A stretch of 64,000 nucleotides of DNA from Candidatus Chloroploca mongolica (GCF_004762035.2 NZ_SIJK02000022.1:30305-94304); one strand, 5' to 3'; shown: positions 43,402-52,061, numbered from the stretch's first letter. The notes: generated by a model from the sequence alone, not told the origin. Made by a program: numbers and translations.

Positions 43402-43965
43402 ATGCACACAGGTGTTATCGAGCTTTTTTTGGATAACCACGCCGAGGCTGCGGTACGTGACTTGTGGGCAACGCTGTCACGTTTGCTTGGTACGCCCCGG
43501 CTTGATGCGTATGGTATGCGCCCTCATGTCACGGTTCTTGCTAGTTCTCAGTTGCATACCTATGCGCTACGTCCCCTCCTGAGCGCGATCGCAGCTACCA
43601 CTGCTCCGTTCGAGATTAGTTTTGCCACTGCAGCGACCTTTCTCGCTCGTGATGGCATTGTCTTTCTTGCCCCCACACCCACCCTTGCCCTTTTGCAAAT
43701 CCAACAGACGCTCTACCAGGCGGTTGTTGCCACTGGTATGTCAGTGGGGAGCCACTATACCCCCGAGACGTGGATCCCCCACTGTACGCTGGCGGTCGGC
43801 CTGACTGATGCTCAGACGGCCCGGGCGATCGCTATCTGCCGCGAGTATGTTGTTGCTATCTATGGGCGGATTGTGGCCCTGGGTGCGGTCGATATTCGTC
43901 CTGAACAGCCGTATGAACGCTATGTGCTGAGTCTTTGTGGAGGAGCCGGGCCGAGTTCGCCATGA
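43402..43965 (+). CDS. 2H phosphoesterase / 2'-5' RNA ligase-like (LigT)
   Basis: 187 aa. The two HxT motifs of the 2H family are RPHVTVL (N-terminal half) and IPHCTLAV (C-terminal half); the two halves form a duplicated barrel. VIELFLDNHAEAAVRDLWATL is the usual opening. Members act on 2'-5' or cyclic phosphate ends of RNA. In-frame ATGs lie at 43318, 43363 and 43402; the last is preferred by family alignment, but TATAAT at 43348-43353 lies 9 bases before ATG 43363, which would suit a near-leaderless start. The gene overlaps the convergent ATPase by 110 bases. Confidence 0.83.
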   Translation: MHTGVIELFLDNHAEAAVRDLWATLSRLLGTPRLDAYGMRPHVTVLASSQLHTYALRPLLSAIAATTAPFEISFATAATFLARDGIVFLAPTPTLALLQIQQTLYQAVVATGMSVGSHYTPETWIPHCTLAVGLTDAQTARAIAICREYVVAIYGRIVALGAVDIRPEQPYERYVLSLCGGAGPSSP

Positions 43966-46036
43966 TGCCTAGATCAGGTAACGATTGGGCTGCGGCGGCA
44001 ACAATTGGCGGCAAGAAGCCCAGGGCCGCCAGGCTCAGGCCAACCAGATTGTAGGCTACGGTAAACCCGAGGTTGCCACGAACAATGCCCATCGTCCGTC
44101 GTGAAAGGGCGAGCAACTCGGGAAGCAACGTCCAATCGTCACGCATCAAGGTGATCGGGGCGGCTGCAATCGCGATGTCAATCCCAGTCACGCCCATCGC
44201 GATCCCAATGTCGGCCTGCGCCAGTGCCGGGGCATCGTTGATGCCGTCACCAATCATGATGACCGTATGCCCCTGTGCTTGATACGTTCGCACCAGTGCG
44301 AGCTTGTCGTCAGGTAATAACTGGGCTCGGTATGCAATGCCAAGATGCTCGGCGAGCGCTGCTGCCGTTGCCTCACGATCGCCGGTCAGCATCACGATCT
44401 CGTGCAGCCCCATCTGCCGCAAGGTTGTCAGCGCAAGCGTCACGTCGGGTCGTTCGGTATCTGTGGCTACCAGCACTCCAATGAATTCACCGTCCAGGGT
44501 CACATAGAGCAAACTGCCGCCTTCAGCCTCACGCCGTGCCACTTCTGGGGTCAGAGTTTGTTCACCAACCAGCGTACGGGCACTGCCGATCATGACTTCT
44601 TGCCCGCTGATCGTTGCCTTGATCCCAATCCCTGGCACAACGCTAAAATTATCTGGGGCTGCGAGGGGTAGGTTGCGCTGGCGTGCTGCTTCGCGTACCG
44701 CTTCGGCCAGCGGATGTTCTGAATACCGCTCGGCTGTAGCGGCGAGGGCCAGCAGATCGCTTTCGTTCCACTCGGGGTGGCAAGGCACAATGTGGGTCAG
44801 CGTCGGACGCCCCATGGTTAACGTACCGGTCTTATCTACCAGCAGTACATCGGCGCGGGCGAGCAATTCGATGTAACGACCACCTTTGATCAATAACCCA
44901 CGCCGTGCTGCATTGCCTATCGAGGCGAGCATTGCTACCGGGGTCGCCAGGGCAAAGGAGCACGAGCAGGCCACAACAAGTACTGCCGCCGTTGCCAGTG
45001 GATCACGCCGCACGAGCAACGTCAGGAGGGCGAGGCCAAGCACCACCGGGAGAAACCAGGTCGCAAAGCGATCGGCCAGGCGCTGCACATGTGCCCGGTT
45101 CGCCTCGGCCTCTTCGACCATCCGAATGACCTGCCCGAAGGTGCTGTTGGCCCCGATATGCACCGCCCTTACCCGCAGGCTGCCGAGTTGCGCAATCGTC
45201 GCAGCATAGACCTGCACGCCAGGGCCTACCTCGACTGGCATTGACTCGCCTGTAATCGCGGCCTGATTGATCGTCGCTTGCCCGCTGACAACAAGGCCAT
45301 CAACCGGAATTTGCCCACCGGGTCTGACGATAACGATGTCACCTGGACGCACCTCGGCCATAGGAACCTGATATTCTCCGTTCTCTCGCTCAACGAGCGC
45401 CATCTGTGGGGCCAGTTCATTGAGTTTGCGCACCGCTCGACGGGCTTGCTCGGCGGTCAGATGTTCGACATAATCGCCGATCCGCATAAAAAAGACCACG
45501 ACAGCCGCCGTCGCCCACTGACCAACCGCGAGTGCCGCGACAACCCCGGCGGTCATCAGCGTATGGGCAATGATCTGGCGCCGCCAGGCCGCACGAAGCA
45601 CATTGGCAAAGACCGGCCAGCCAGCCACGAGTACCAGGCTAGCGCCGAGCCAGAAAGGTACGGCTTCGGTTGCCGCCTCGAGTAGACCGAGCCATTCACC
45701 AACCACTACGATCAGCACCACGGCACCGAAGATCAGGCCAAAAACGGTGAAGACCTGGCGTGTCAGCGTTGCCCCAGATGCACGCACAGAACTCATTTCA
45801 CCGGCAGCTTCGGGATCAGGCACGCTATACCCGGCAGCCTCAATCGCCGCCCGCAGCGCCGGCAATGTCACCAGCGCCGGATCACCGCGAATAACCGCCC
45901 GCTCTGCCGATAGCAGCACCGTCGCATGTTCTACGCCTGGCAGGGCCGCCAGCGCATGCTGCACATGCGCCGCACAATCGGCGCAATCCATGCCGCAGAT
46001 AGCTACTTCGATCACCTCAGTGGTGGTGCTCATCAT
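43856..46036 (-). CDS. P1B-type heavy-metal ATPase with CSC membrane motif
   Basis: A 726-aa metal-transporting ATPase. An N-terminal HMA domain has GMDCADCAAHV (CxxC), and eight or so membrane helices are visible. TGES (actuator), VDKTGTLTMGRP (phosphorylation Asp about residue 400), YSEHPLAEAVRE (HP motif of P1B ATPases) and MIGDGINDAPAL are present. The helix-6 metal-site motif, normally CPC, reads VVACSCSFALATP, CSC with Ser replacing Pro. Which metal is moved is unclear. The C-terminal 30 residues overlap the convergent 2H gene by 110 bases. AAAGGA lies 5 to 8 bases before the tandem ATG codons at 46036 and 46033. Confidence 0.9.
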   Translation of the reverse strand: MMSTTTEVIEVAICGMDCADCAAHVQHALAALPGVEHATVLLSAERAVIRGDPALVTLPALRAAIEAAGYSVPDPEAAGEMSSVRASGATLTRQVFTVFGLIFGAVVLIVVVGEWLGLLEAATEAVPFWLGASLVLVAGWPVFANVLRAAWRRQIIAHTLMTAGVVAALAVGQWATAAVVVFFMRIGDYVEHLTAEQARRAVRKLNELAPQMALVERENGEYQVPMAEVRPGDIVIVRPGGQIPVDGLVVSGQATINQAAITGESMPVEVGPGVQVYAATIAQLGSLRVRAVHIGANSTFGQVIRMVEEAEANRAHVQRLADRFATWFLPVVLGLALLTLLVRRDPLATAAVLVVACSCSFALATPVAMLASIGNAARRGLLIKGGRYIELLARADVLLVDKTGTLTMGRPTLTHIVPCHPEWNESDLLALAATAERYSEHPLAEAVREAARQRNLPLAAPDNFSVVPGIGIKATISGQEVMIGSARTLVGEQTLTPEVARREAEGGSLLYVTLDGEFIGVLVATDTERPDVTLALTTLRQMGLHEIVMLTGDREATAAALAEHLGIAYRAQLLPDDKLALVRTYQAQGHTVIMIGDGINDAPALAQADIGIAMGVTGIDIAIAAAPITLMRDDWTLLPELLALSRRTMGIVRGNLGFTVAYNLVGLSLAALGFLPPIVAAAAQSLPDLGIMANSARLLHKDSAHSVHTAVQDEYRPHPGPQSAHR

Positions 46037-46052
46037 ATGTTTCCTTTCACCT

Positions 46053-46144
46053 TGCTCGCCCCGCCCCCGTCATTCCCGCGCCGGCGGGAACCCAGGTCAA
46101 TGCTCGCCCCGCCCCCGTCGTTCCCGCGCCGGCGGGAACCCAGG
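46053..46144. repeat. Two tandem dRS3-like repeats
   Basis: Copies at 46053-46096 and 46101-46144 are 44 bases each, differ at one position within CGTCATTCCC/CGTCGTTCCC, and have period 48. Core: TTCCCGCGCCGGCGGGAA then CCCAGG. A third, diverged copy is at 46511. Confidence 0.88.
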
Positions 46145-46333
46145 CCAAAGCCCTTTCTCAGGTAGAGAGTTTTTGCGACACCGCTTGCTGATGCAGTACA
46201 GCGGCGTCAGCAAGCGCGTTCGGTGGGTCAAGACGTGCTGCCGGGCTGCGGAGGCGCACCGCGCCGCGGCCGCCATCCTCTCCCTGCCCTGGTGCTGCTG
46301 CGCCGCTCGATGGCCTCACCTGCTCCTCGTAAG

Positions 46334-46390
46334 GCCGAAGCACCGCCCCCATCGCCGTGCCATGCACGGCGATGGGGGCGGTGCTTCGGC
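46334..46390. repeat. 57-nt perfect palindrome of the GCCGAAGCACC family
   Basis: 27-bp arms are perfect around a CAT loop. Both ends read GCCGAAGCACC, like the 63-nt repeats at 7394 and 7486, but the interior is unrelated. Confidence 0.88.
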
Positions 46391-46510
46391 CCTCCGGTCG
46401 TCGTGACGGATACGCACCCATCCAAACCGATCGGGACACCCTTGCCACCGGGATCGAGACGCCCCAAAAAACTCGCTACGTGAAAGGGCCAATGCCCTCC
46501 CCACCCGCCC

Positions 46511-46538
46511 GTCATTCCTGCGTCGGCGGGAACCCAGG
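46511..46538. repeat. Third dRS3-like repeat
   Basis: GTCATTCCTGCGTCGGCGGG followed by AACCCAGG, a diverged copy of the tandem repeats at 46053 and 46101. Confidence 0.75.
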
Positions 46539-46573
46539 CTGAAGGTTATGTGCAAGGGCCTGCACCATGTCAT

Positions 46574-46597
46574 GCTACTCATTGTACAATGAGTAGC
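46574..46597. promoter_or_regulatory. 24-nt perfect palindrome upstream of aroB, possible operator
   Basis: The sequence around ACTCATTGTACAATGAGT is a perfect inverted repeat of 24 bases with no loop, about 50 bases before aroB. An uninterrupted palindrome of this kind suggests a dimeric-regulator site. A TTGTAC within it could act as a -35 but no ideal -10 follows. Confidence 0.45.
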
Positions 46598-46647
46598 GTC
46601 GTATCATCCGTCCCTTTTGATAGAGAAAGTTGCTGGTTGAACAGTCT

Positions 46648-47784
46648 ATGGATAATGCTGCCGAGACGTTGATGGTGACGATGGAACGTGCCCGCTATCC
46701 GGTGGTGGTCGAAGCCCAGGCTCTGATGACCCTTCCTGAACGGTTAAAGAACCTCGGTTTGCGTGGGACGCTGTGGCTGGTCAGTGATGAGGCTGTGGCG
46801 CAACCATATGCAATGCCACTGGTGGCGATGTTGCGTGCGGCTGGCTTCACCGTGAACTTCACGACCGTTCCTTCGGGTGAGGCGAGTAAGAGCAGTGCGC
46901 AGTTGGGCTTGCTCTACGATTGGTTGATCGGTGGCGGTGTCGAGCGGCGTGATGCAATCCTGGCTTTGGGCGGGGGCGTGATTGGCGATCTGGCTGGTTT
47001 TGCCGCTGCCAGTGTGCTGCGTGGCATTGCTGTGATCCAGTTACCGACGACGCTGTTGGCAATGGTTGACGCCGCCGTCGGTGGCAAGACCGGGATCAAT
47101 CACCCGCTTGGCAAAAATCTGATCGGGGCCTTCCATCAACCACAGCTTGTGCTTGCCGATACAGCAACCCTCGCAACGCTTGCCCCCCGCGAGTTGCGTG
47201 CCGGTTGGGCTGAAGTAATCAAGCATGGTGTGATCAGTGACGCCGGACTCTTTGCTGAACTCGAAGCGCTTGCTGCTGAGCGTGGCTGGAGTCTGGCGGC
47301 ACCTGGAGGCTGCTGGACGCCTGATGATGATGATCTGACGATGCGCTTGACCGCCATCATTCGGCGTGCCGTGGCGGTTAAGGTTGGCGTGGTGAGCCGC
47401 GACGAACGCGAACAAGGCGAGCGGATTACCCTCAACTATGGACATACGATTGGTCATGCCGTCGAAGCACTGATTGGCTATGGCACCTTGCTGCACGGCG
47501 AGGCTGTGGCGCTTGGCATGCACGCTGCTGCCCGTATTGCGCTTGCGATGAATCTTTGTAGCGCGGATCTCGTCCACCACCAGCAGCACGTACTCGGTGC
47601 ATACGGCCTCGCTACGACAATGCCCCCTGAACTTGATCCTTCGGCGATCCTCGCCCTCACCCTCCGCGACAAAAAAGTTCAGGCTCGCCGGGTGCGCTGG
47701 GTCTTGCCCACCGCTATCGGCCACGTCGTCATCCGCGATGATGTGCCCGAGGCGCTTGTGCGGGACGTTCTTGTCTCAAGGTAA
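46648..47784 (+). CDS. aroB: 3-dehydroquinate synthase
   Basis: 378 aa. AroB makes 3-dehydroquinate from DAHP in the shikimate pathway. LALGGGVIGDLAGFAAAS is the NAD-binding loop, IQLPTTLLAMVDAAVGGKTG and HPLGKNLIGAFHQP are active-site motifs, and AEVIKHG, NYGHTIGHAVE and LHGEAVALGM supply the metal ligands. The length is normal. ATG 46648 is used; an in-frame TTG at 46630 is another candidate and no Shine-Dalgarno is strong for either. It is not with other aro genes. Confidence 0.95.
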   Translation: MDNAAETLMVTMERARYPVVVEAQALMTLPERLKNLGLRGTLWLVSDEAVAQPYAMPLVAMLRAAGFTVNFTTVPSGEASKSSAQLGLLYDWLIGGGVERRDAILALGGGVIGDLAGFAAASVLRGIAVIQLPTTLLAMVDAAVGGKTGINHPLGKNLIGAFHQPQLVLADTATLATLAPRELRAGWAEVIKHGVISDAGLFAELEALAAERGWSLAAPGGCWTPDDDDLTMRLTAIIRRAVAVKVGVVSRDEREQGERITLNYGHTIGHAVEALIGYGTLLHGEAVALGMHAAARIALAMNLCSADLVHHQQHVLGAYGLATTMPPELDPSAILALTLRDKKVQARRVRWVLPTAIGHVVIRDDVPEALVRDVLVSR

Positions 47785-47807
47785 GCCTACGGCCCTCAGG
47801 AATCCTT

Positions 47808-47854
47808 GCTTCGCTCGAAAACAGCCAGCTTAGCTGGCTGTTTTCGAGCGAAGC
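47808..47854 (+). terminator. Terminator of aroB
   Basis: Perfect 22-bp stem with a TTA loop, starting 24 bases after the aroB stop. The core AAAACAGCCAGC/GCTGGCTGTTTT matches the sod terminator. GCTTCGCTCG arms surround it. Confidence 0.82.
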
Positions 47855-47937
47855 AGCGAGGTTGGGGGTACAGCACTCAAGAACAGGTTGAAGGCCAGAT
47901 CCCTCTCATCCAATATGCCCGGCAGCGGCAACTTGAC

Positions 47938-47948
47938 TGTGGTATACT
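47938..47948 (+). promoter_or_regulatory. Extended -10 upstream of moxR
   Basis: TGTGGTATACT, 56 bases before ATG 48004. The -35 region is weak, so the extended -10 probably carries recognition. Confidence 0.5.
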
Positions 47949-48003
47949 GCATGCAGATCCCTGTGCATTTTATGTGAAGAGGTTTCGCAAATTTTGAGGC
48001 TAC

Positions 48004-48987
48004 ATGGTCATCATTAAGGAGTTTGCCGAGCGTATCTTTCAGAATGTTGAGCGCGTCATTATTGGCAAGCAGCAGGCCCTTGAACTGGTACTTGTCGCGC
48101 TGCTCTGCCGGGGCCACGTGCTCCTCGAAGATGTGCCCGGTACCGGTAAAACAGTGCTCGCCAAGAGCATTGCCCGCTCGATTGGCGGGACATTCAAGCG
48201 TATCCAATTTACACCCGATCTGCTGCCTTCTGATGTGACGGGTGTGTCTATTTTTAACCAGCAAAGCCGCGAGTTTGAGTTTCGTCCTGGCCCGGTCTTC
48301 GCCCAGATTGTGCTCGCTGATGAGATTAATCGGGCGACACCCAAGACGCAGAGCGCTCTGCTTGAAGCGATGGAGGAGCGCCAGATTACGGTCGATGGTG
48401 AGACCCATCCGTTGCCTTCGCCCTTTATTGTGCTTGCCACCCAAAATCCGATCGAGTATGAAGGCACTTTTCCGTTGCCCGAAGCTCAGTTGGATCGCTT
48501 TTTGCTACGCCTCCATCTTGGGTATCCTGATCGGCTCGATGAGATTGCCATCTTAAAGCGCCAACGTCAGATGCATCCACTCGAGAGTCTGCCAATTGTG
48601 GCGCAGATTGATGAGTTGATCGCGTTGCAACAAGCTTTGAAAGAGGTCTATGTTGATGATCTCATCGAGGAGTATATTGTCGCGGTGGTGACGGCGACCC
48701 GTCATCACGATGATATCTATCTCGGGGCGAGTGCCCGAGGTTCCCTGGCCCTTTATCGTACTGCCCAGGCCAGGGCAGCGATGCGCGGCCACGATTTTGT
48801 CTCGCCCGATGATGTCAAGGCCCTGGTCGGCCCCGTCCTCGGCCATCGTATGATTGTTAGTCCGTCTGCACGAGTGCGGAGCGTGACTGCCTCGGCGATT
48901 CTCGATGAGATCCTGGCTTCGGTGCCGGTGCCAGGGGCACGCTCGGGGCGCCGCTTTGACCGCACTGGTGCAGTCTTGAGTCGTTGA
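48004..48987 (+). CDS. moxR: MoxR-family AAA+ ATPase
   Basis: 327 aa. [18 protein letters not shown] is the Walker A motif and [20 protein letters not shown] the Walker [11 protein letters not shown] and [16 protein letters not shown] with LPEAQLDRF (sensor and arginine-finger region) are typical of MoxR. The C-terminal lid domain has [20 protein letters not shown] and [20 protein letters not shown]. MoxR proteins act as chaperones for partner assembly, usually next to DUF58 and vWA genes. Neither partner is present here; instead the downstream gene, whose start is 2 bases away, encodes a sigma/anti-sigma-like membrane fusion. Confidence 0.94.
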   Translation: MVIIKEFAERIFQNVERVIIGKQQALELVLVALLCRGHVLLEDVPGTGKTVLAKSIARSIGGTFKRIQFTPDLLPSDVTGVSIFNQQSREFEFRPGPVFAQIVLADEINRATPKTQSALLEAMEERQITVDGETHPLPSPFIVLATQNPIEYEGTFPLPEAQLDRFLLRLHLGYPDRLDEIAILKRQRQMHPLESLPIVAQIDELIALQQALKEVYVDDLIEEYIVAVVTATRHHDDIYLGASARGSLALYRTAQARAAMRGHDFVSPDDVKALVGPVLGHRMIVSPSARVRSVTASAILDEILASVPVPGARSGRRFDRTGAVLSR

Positions 48988-48989
48988 TC

Positions 48990-51134
48990 ATGGCTATCGC
49001 TGCTGAGTTTATCGAAGAGACGCTGACGCTCTATGGGCATACGCTCTATCAGGTCGCCCTCGTGGCGGCTGGCGATGAGCGTCAGGCGTCCAGGCTGCTC
49101 AAGGCGCTGATCAAGGATCTGCTGGCTGATCCGCCTGATCTGCCAGTTGATGAGTCTGCGCTGCTTGCGCGCTTGTTGATCGTGGCCGACCGCGAGCAGG
49201 CCCGACCACAAAAGCAGCGCCCCCTCCGTTTGCCTGCCGATCTGCCACCGCTCTATCGGAGTCTGCTCGGTCAGCCGCTGCACGTACGGATGCTGTTGAC
49301 GCTCTATCTGTTGCGTGGGTATGATGGCGCTCGTCTGGCAACGGTGCTGGGGATGGAACCAGCCGCAGCACGCGAGGCCCTGATCGCTGCGGCAAGGGCG
49401 CTCGGTCCTGCCGCCGGGATGTCGCTGACTGACCGGGTCAGTGGTGAGTTGTGTGCGCCGGTGCGGGTGGTGCTGGTTGATCCGTCGGCTGGTTCACGCC
49501 AGACAGGGGCCGTGCGTGGGCATCTCGCGACATGTGCGTTTTGTCGCACGTTTGATCAGACCTGGGGCAAGCTGTTACCTGCGCTCGAAGCAGCCCTCCG
49601 CGAAGCGCTGCGTGACCAGATGCTGCCCGATGCGCTGGCGCACAAGCTTGTGCAGATCGCTACGCCACCCGCAGAGCGTCATGCCTTCAACTGGCGTACG
49701 TCGCGGATGGCGCTGGTGCCCGTCAGTGTCTTTGTGCTGATTGCGATCCTGGTTTTGCCTGGCTTTCTCCGTCAACCAGTGCAGGTCGTTGAGCGTACCG
49801 CAAGCGAGCCAGTTGATGCTCAGGCCCTCATTAGTCAGGCTATCGAACGGTATACAACCCCGCAACAACAGAATGGGGTCTGGTATGCGCGTTACGAAAC
49901 ACTCTGGTATTTCAGCGACTCCCTCGTGGCACCTATGCGCGCCGAGATGTGGCTTGATCCCCGCCTGCCGGCCCGTCATCGTTTGCAATTGAGCCACCGC
50001 GACGGCGGGGCACCATATGAACTTCAGATTGGTGACGGGGCGCGCCGCCTCTCCTATGCCATTGACTCAGCCTATGTGCCTTCACTCTATGGGTCGTTGG
50101 TTTCAGGATGGAGTGAAGAATATCCGATCTTGCTTGATCAGGATGTTGATGCGGCGGGTCAGGTGCGTGCCCGTGATGAGCGCCTCCTCACTGGGCCGTG
50201 GTTGATCCCGCTTCATTACCTACGTCAGGCCCAAACTGCGCCTGATCTGCGCCTGCTTGGACGACAACAGGATGGCGGGCGGATGGTGCAGATTGTCAGT
50301 TTTTCTGGCTCTAGCCCACTTGGTTTGCCGCCTGCCGATGACGCCGAGAGTGCTCATCAGGTGGTCATTTTGCTGGCTTTTGATCTGCAACACGGTCTCT
50401 TGCGAAGTGCGACCGAGTTGCTAGGTCCGTCGGGTGGAACTCAGACGAGTCGCGTGACCTGGAAACTCCTCGATGAAGGCTTTATCCTCAATGCCGAGCA
50501 GATCCGTGCCGCCTTTGCGATTGAACGAGCATGGACTGGCCTTGGTGAGTTTAGTGAAGCGCCACGTTTCCCAAGTGCCGATCCCGCGTTGCCCTTGATT
50601 CTAGAACGGATCGTCAGCGATCCTGACCGTATGCTTACGATCGCAACGCCGCCCTGGTTGCCAACTTCGCCTCCAGCGGCTGATCGGGCGCTCTTGTTAT
50701 GGTTGACCGGCACGGATCTTATCGATATGCCCATTGCGCTGATCTATCTCGGCGAAATGCAGCGTTTGATGATGCTTTTTGGCTATGACGAGACGCTGAC
50801 CGGTGAAGAGGTAACAGTAGGCCCCTGGCAAGTTACGCTGCAACCCGGACTCAATCAGCGGTATCGCGTCGCGCTGCGTCGTGACCCTGATTCTGCCAGC
50901 AACGCTGAGGCAACCAATGCTGCCATACCGCCCAATTTTATTGATCCAACAGCCTTTACGCTGATTGAGGCGACGGGTTTTACTCGTGCCGAGTTGCTTG
51001 CGTTGATTGCGACCTTGCGCCCCTTTGACGCTGAACATCTCGCGACCCAGCGCCATCTCTTTGCCGGGCCTGATTTCGGAAGCCCTGAGGCGCACGTAGC
51101 AGACAAAGCAACGCAAGCACTGCGTCAACCTTGA
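48990..51134 (+). CDS. Sigma-like/anti-sigma-like membrane fusion protein
   Basis: 714 aa. Residues about 1-150 resemble an ECF sigma factor: a helical sigma2-like stretch (FIEETLTLYGHTLYQVALVA) and a sigma4-like HTH (MLLTLYLLRGYDGARLATVL, then GMEPAAAREALIAAARAL). At about residue 176 HLATCAFC gives the HxxxCxxC pattern of zinc-binding anti-sigma factors. One membrane helix lies at about 240-260. The C-terminal 450 residues look exported and beta-rich and are not recognised. So DNA-binding-like and anti-sigma-like parts are in one chain. ATG 48990 follows the MoxR stop by 2 bases, so they are one operon. Confidence 0.6.
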   Translation: MAIAAEFIEETLTLYGHTLYQVALVAAGDERQASRLLKALIKDLLADPPDLPVDESALLARLLIVADREQARPQKQRPLRLPADLPPLYRSLLGQPLHVRMLLTLYLLRGYDGARLATVLGMEPAAAREALIAAARALGPAAGMSLTDRVSGELCAPVRVVLVDPSAGSRQTGAVRGHLATCAFCRTFDQTWGKLLPALEAALREALRDQMLPDALAHKLVQIATPPAERHAFNWRTSRMALVPVSVFVLIAILVLPGFLRQPVQVVERTASEPVDAQALISQAIERYTTPQQQNGVWYARYETLWYFSDSLVAPMRAEMWLDPRLPARHRLQLSHRDGGAPYELQIGDGARRLSYAIDSAYVPSLYGSLVSGWSEEYPILLDQDVDAAGQVRARDERLLTGPWLIPLHYLRQAQTAPDLRLLGRQQDGGRMVQIVSFSGSSPLGLPPADDAESAHQVVILLAFDLQHGLLRSATELLGPSGGTQTSRVTWKLLDEGFILNAEQIRAAFAIERAWTGLGEFSEAPRFPSADPALPLILERIVSDPDRMLTIATPPWLPTSPPAADRALLLWLTGTDLIDMPIALIYLGEMQRLMMLFGYDETLTGEEVTVGPWQVTLQPGLNQRYRVALRRDPDSASNAEATNAAIPPNFIDPTAFTLIEATGFTRAELLALIATLRPFDAEHLATQRHLFAGPDFGSPEAHVADKATQALRQP

Positions 51135-51136
51135 AT

Positions 51137-51147
51137 TATGGTATCCT
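51137..51147 (+). promoter_or_regulatory. Extended -10, leaderless start for the photolyase-like gene
   Basis: TATGGTATCCT at 51137-51147 is followed by 6 bases and ATG 51154. The spacing suggests that transcription begins at the start codon. Confidence 0.45.
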
Positions 51148-51153
51148 GCTACT

Positions 51154-51780
51154 ATGATGCGTCTGCAAACCGATCACCCAACACGCGCCGAGCATGCCGC
51201 CTATCTTGCCGAAGCCCTTGCTGGCCTCTATGAAGGTCCAGCCGAGCCTGCGGCTACCCCTGGCGGTCGTCGTGCCGCGCTCCGTCGCCTGAGTAGCTTT
51301 GATCCACGCGACTATGCCCGTACTCGCAATGATGTCGTCCGTCGTGGCGTCTCCTTGCTCTCGCCCTATCTTCGCCACGGTATCCTTGGGCTCGCCGAGG
51401 TGCGTGATTTCCTCGTGACTCGTTTTGCGCCCGGCCCCGGTCTTGCCAAGTTTGTCAATGAATTGGCCTGGCGTGCCTTCTGGCAACTCGTGTATGCCGA
51501 GAAAGGTGAAGGCGTTCACGAGGATCTTGAGCCGGCTAAAGTGTCCTTGCGCCGTGAGCGGGGGGTGCCTGCCGATGTCGAACAGGCTGCGACCGGGTTG
51601 GTCTGCCTTGATACAGCGCTGCGTGAGCTCTATAAGGTTGTTGTCTACCAACCTCAGCCTCTGGTACACTGGCGTGGCGCAGCCCCGCGGCGCTTCAGCG
51701 CCTTCTGGCGTCGGGTGGAGACCGAGGCTATGCGTCCAACAGGTTCTGGCCCCCAAGCATATACGGAGCAATCGTCATGA
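51154..51780 (+). pseudogene. Truncated photolyase/cryptochrome FAD-binding region
   Basis: The 208-aa frame resembles only part of the FAD-binding half of photolyases: FDPRDYARTRNDVVRRGVS, LSPYLRHGILGLAEVRDFL, and LAKFVNELAWRAFWQLVYAE match the FAD-binding helices. The photolyase N-terminal alpha/beta domain is absent, and so is most of the C-terminal segment after AATGLVCLDTALRELYK: the expected NHARM and N-x-x-W-x-W motifs do not follow, and the last 45 residues look unrelated. Translation overlaps moaD by 4 bases (ATGA). It could be a decayed gene or a short stand-alone FAD-binding protein. Confidence 0.65.
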
Positions 51781-52061
51781 TCACGGTGCGTGTACGCTTT
51801 TTTGCCGGTCACCGCGATATTGTGGGCCAGGCTGAACAAACCTACGAGGTCGCTGATCACGCCACGGTCGCCGAGCTCTGGCAAACCCTGGTGACGGCCT
51901 ATCCCCGCCTGGCTGGCTATACCGGTCGCCTGCTCTTTGCGGTGAACCAGACCTTCGTCGAGCCGTCTGCGCAACTCCATCAGGATGATGAAGTTGCTTT
52001 TATTCCACCAGTCAGTGGTGGCACAGAGGATGCCAATGCAGCCGTTCCTTATTACTGCTGA
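51777..52061 (+). CDS. moaD: Molybdopterin synthase small subunit (MoaD-like), extended C-terminus
   Basis: 94 aa, beta-grasp fold. MITVRVRFFAGHRDIVG opens it, LFAVNQTFVEP and DDEVAFIPPVSGG close it. Active MoaD ends in Gly-Gly, which is thiocarboxylated. Here the GG at about residues 81-82 is followed by 12 further residues (TEDANAAVPYYC) before the stop. Either a protease removes them or the protein has another role. The extension overlaps the moaE start region. moaE follows with an internal start. Confidence 0.88.
   Translation: MITVRVRFFAGHRDIVGQAEQTYEVADHATVAELWQTLVTAYPRLAGYTGRLLFAVNQTFVEPSAQLHQDDEVAFIPPVSGGTEDANAAVPYYC

Larger units (their letters stand above)
46037..46647. other. Repeat-rich intergenic region upstream of aroB
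   Basis: A 611-base gap holds three dRS3-like elements, one long palindrome and the aroB leader with a 24-bp palindrome. No protein-coding frame with recognisable content was seen. Confidence 0.75.
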
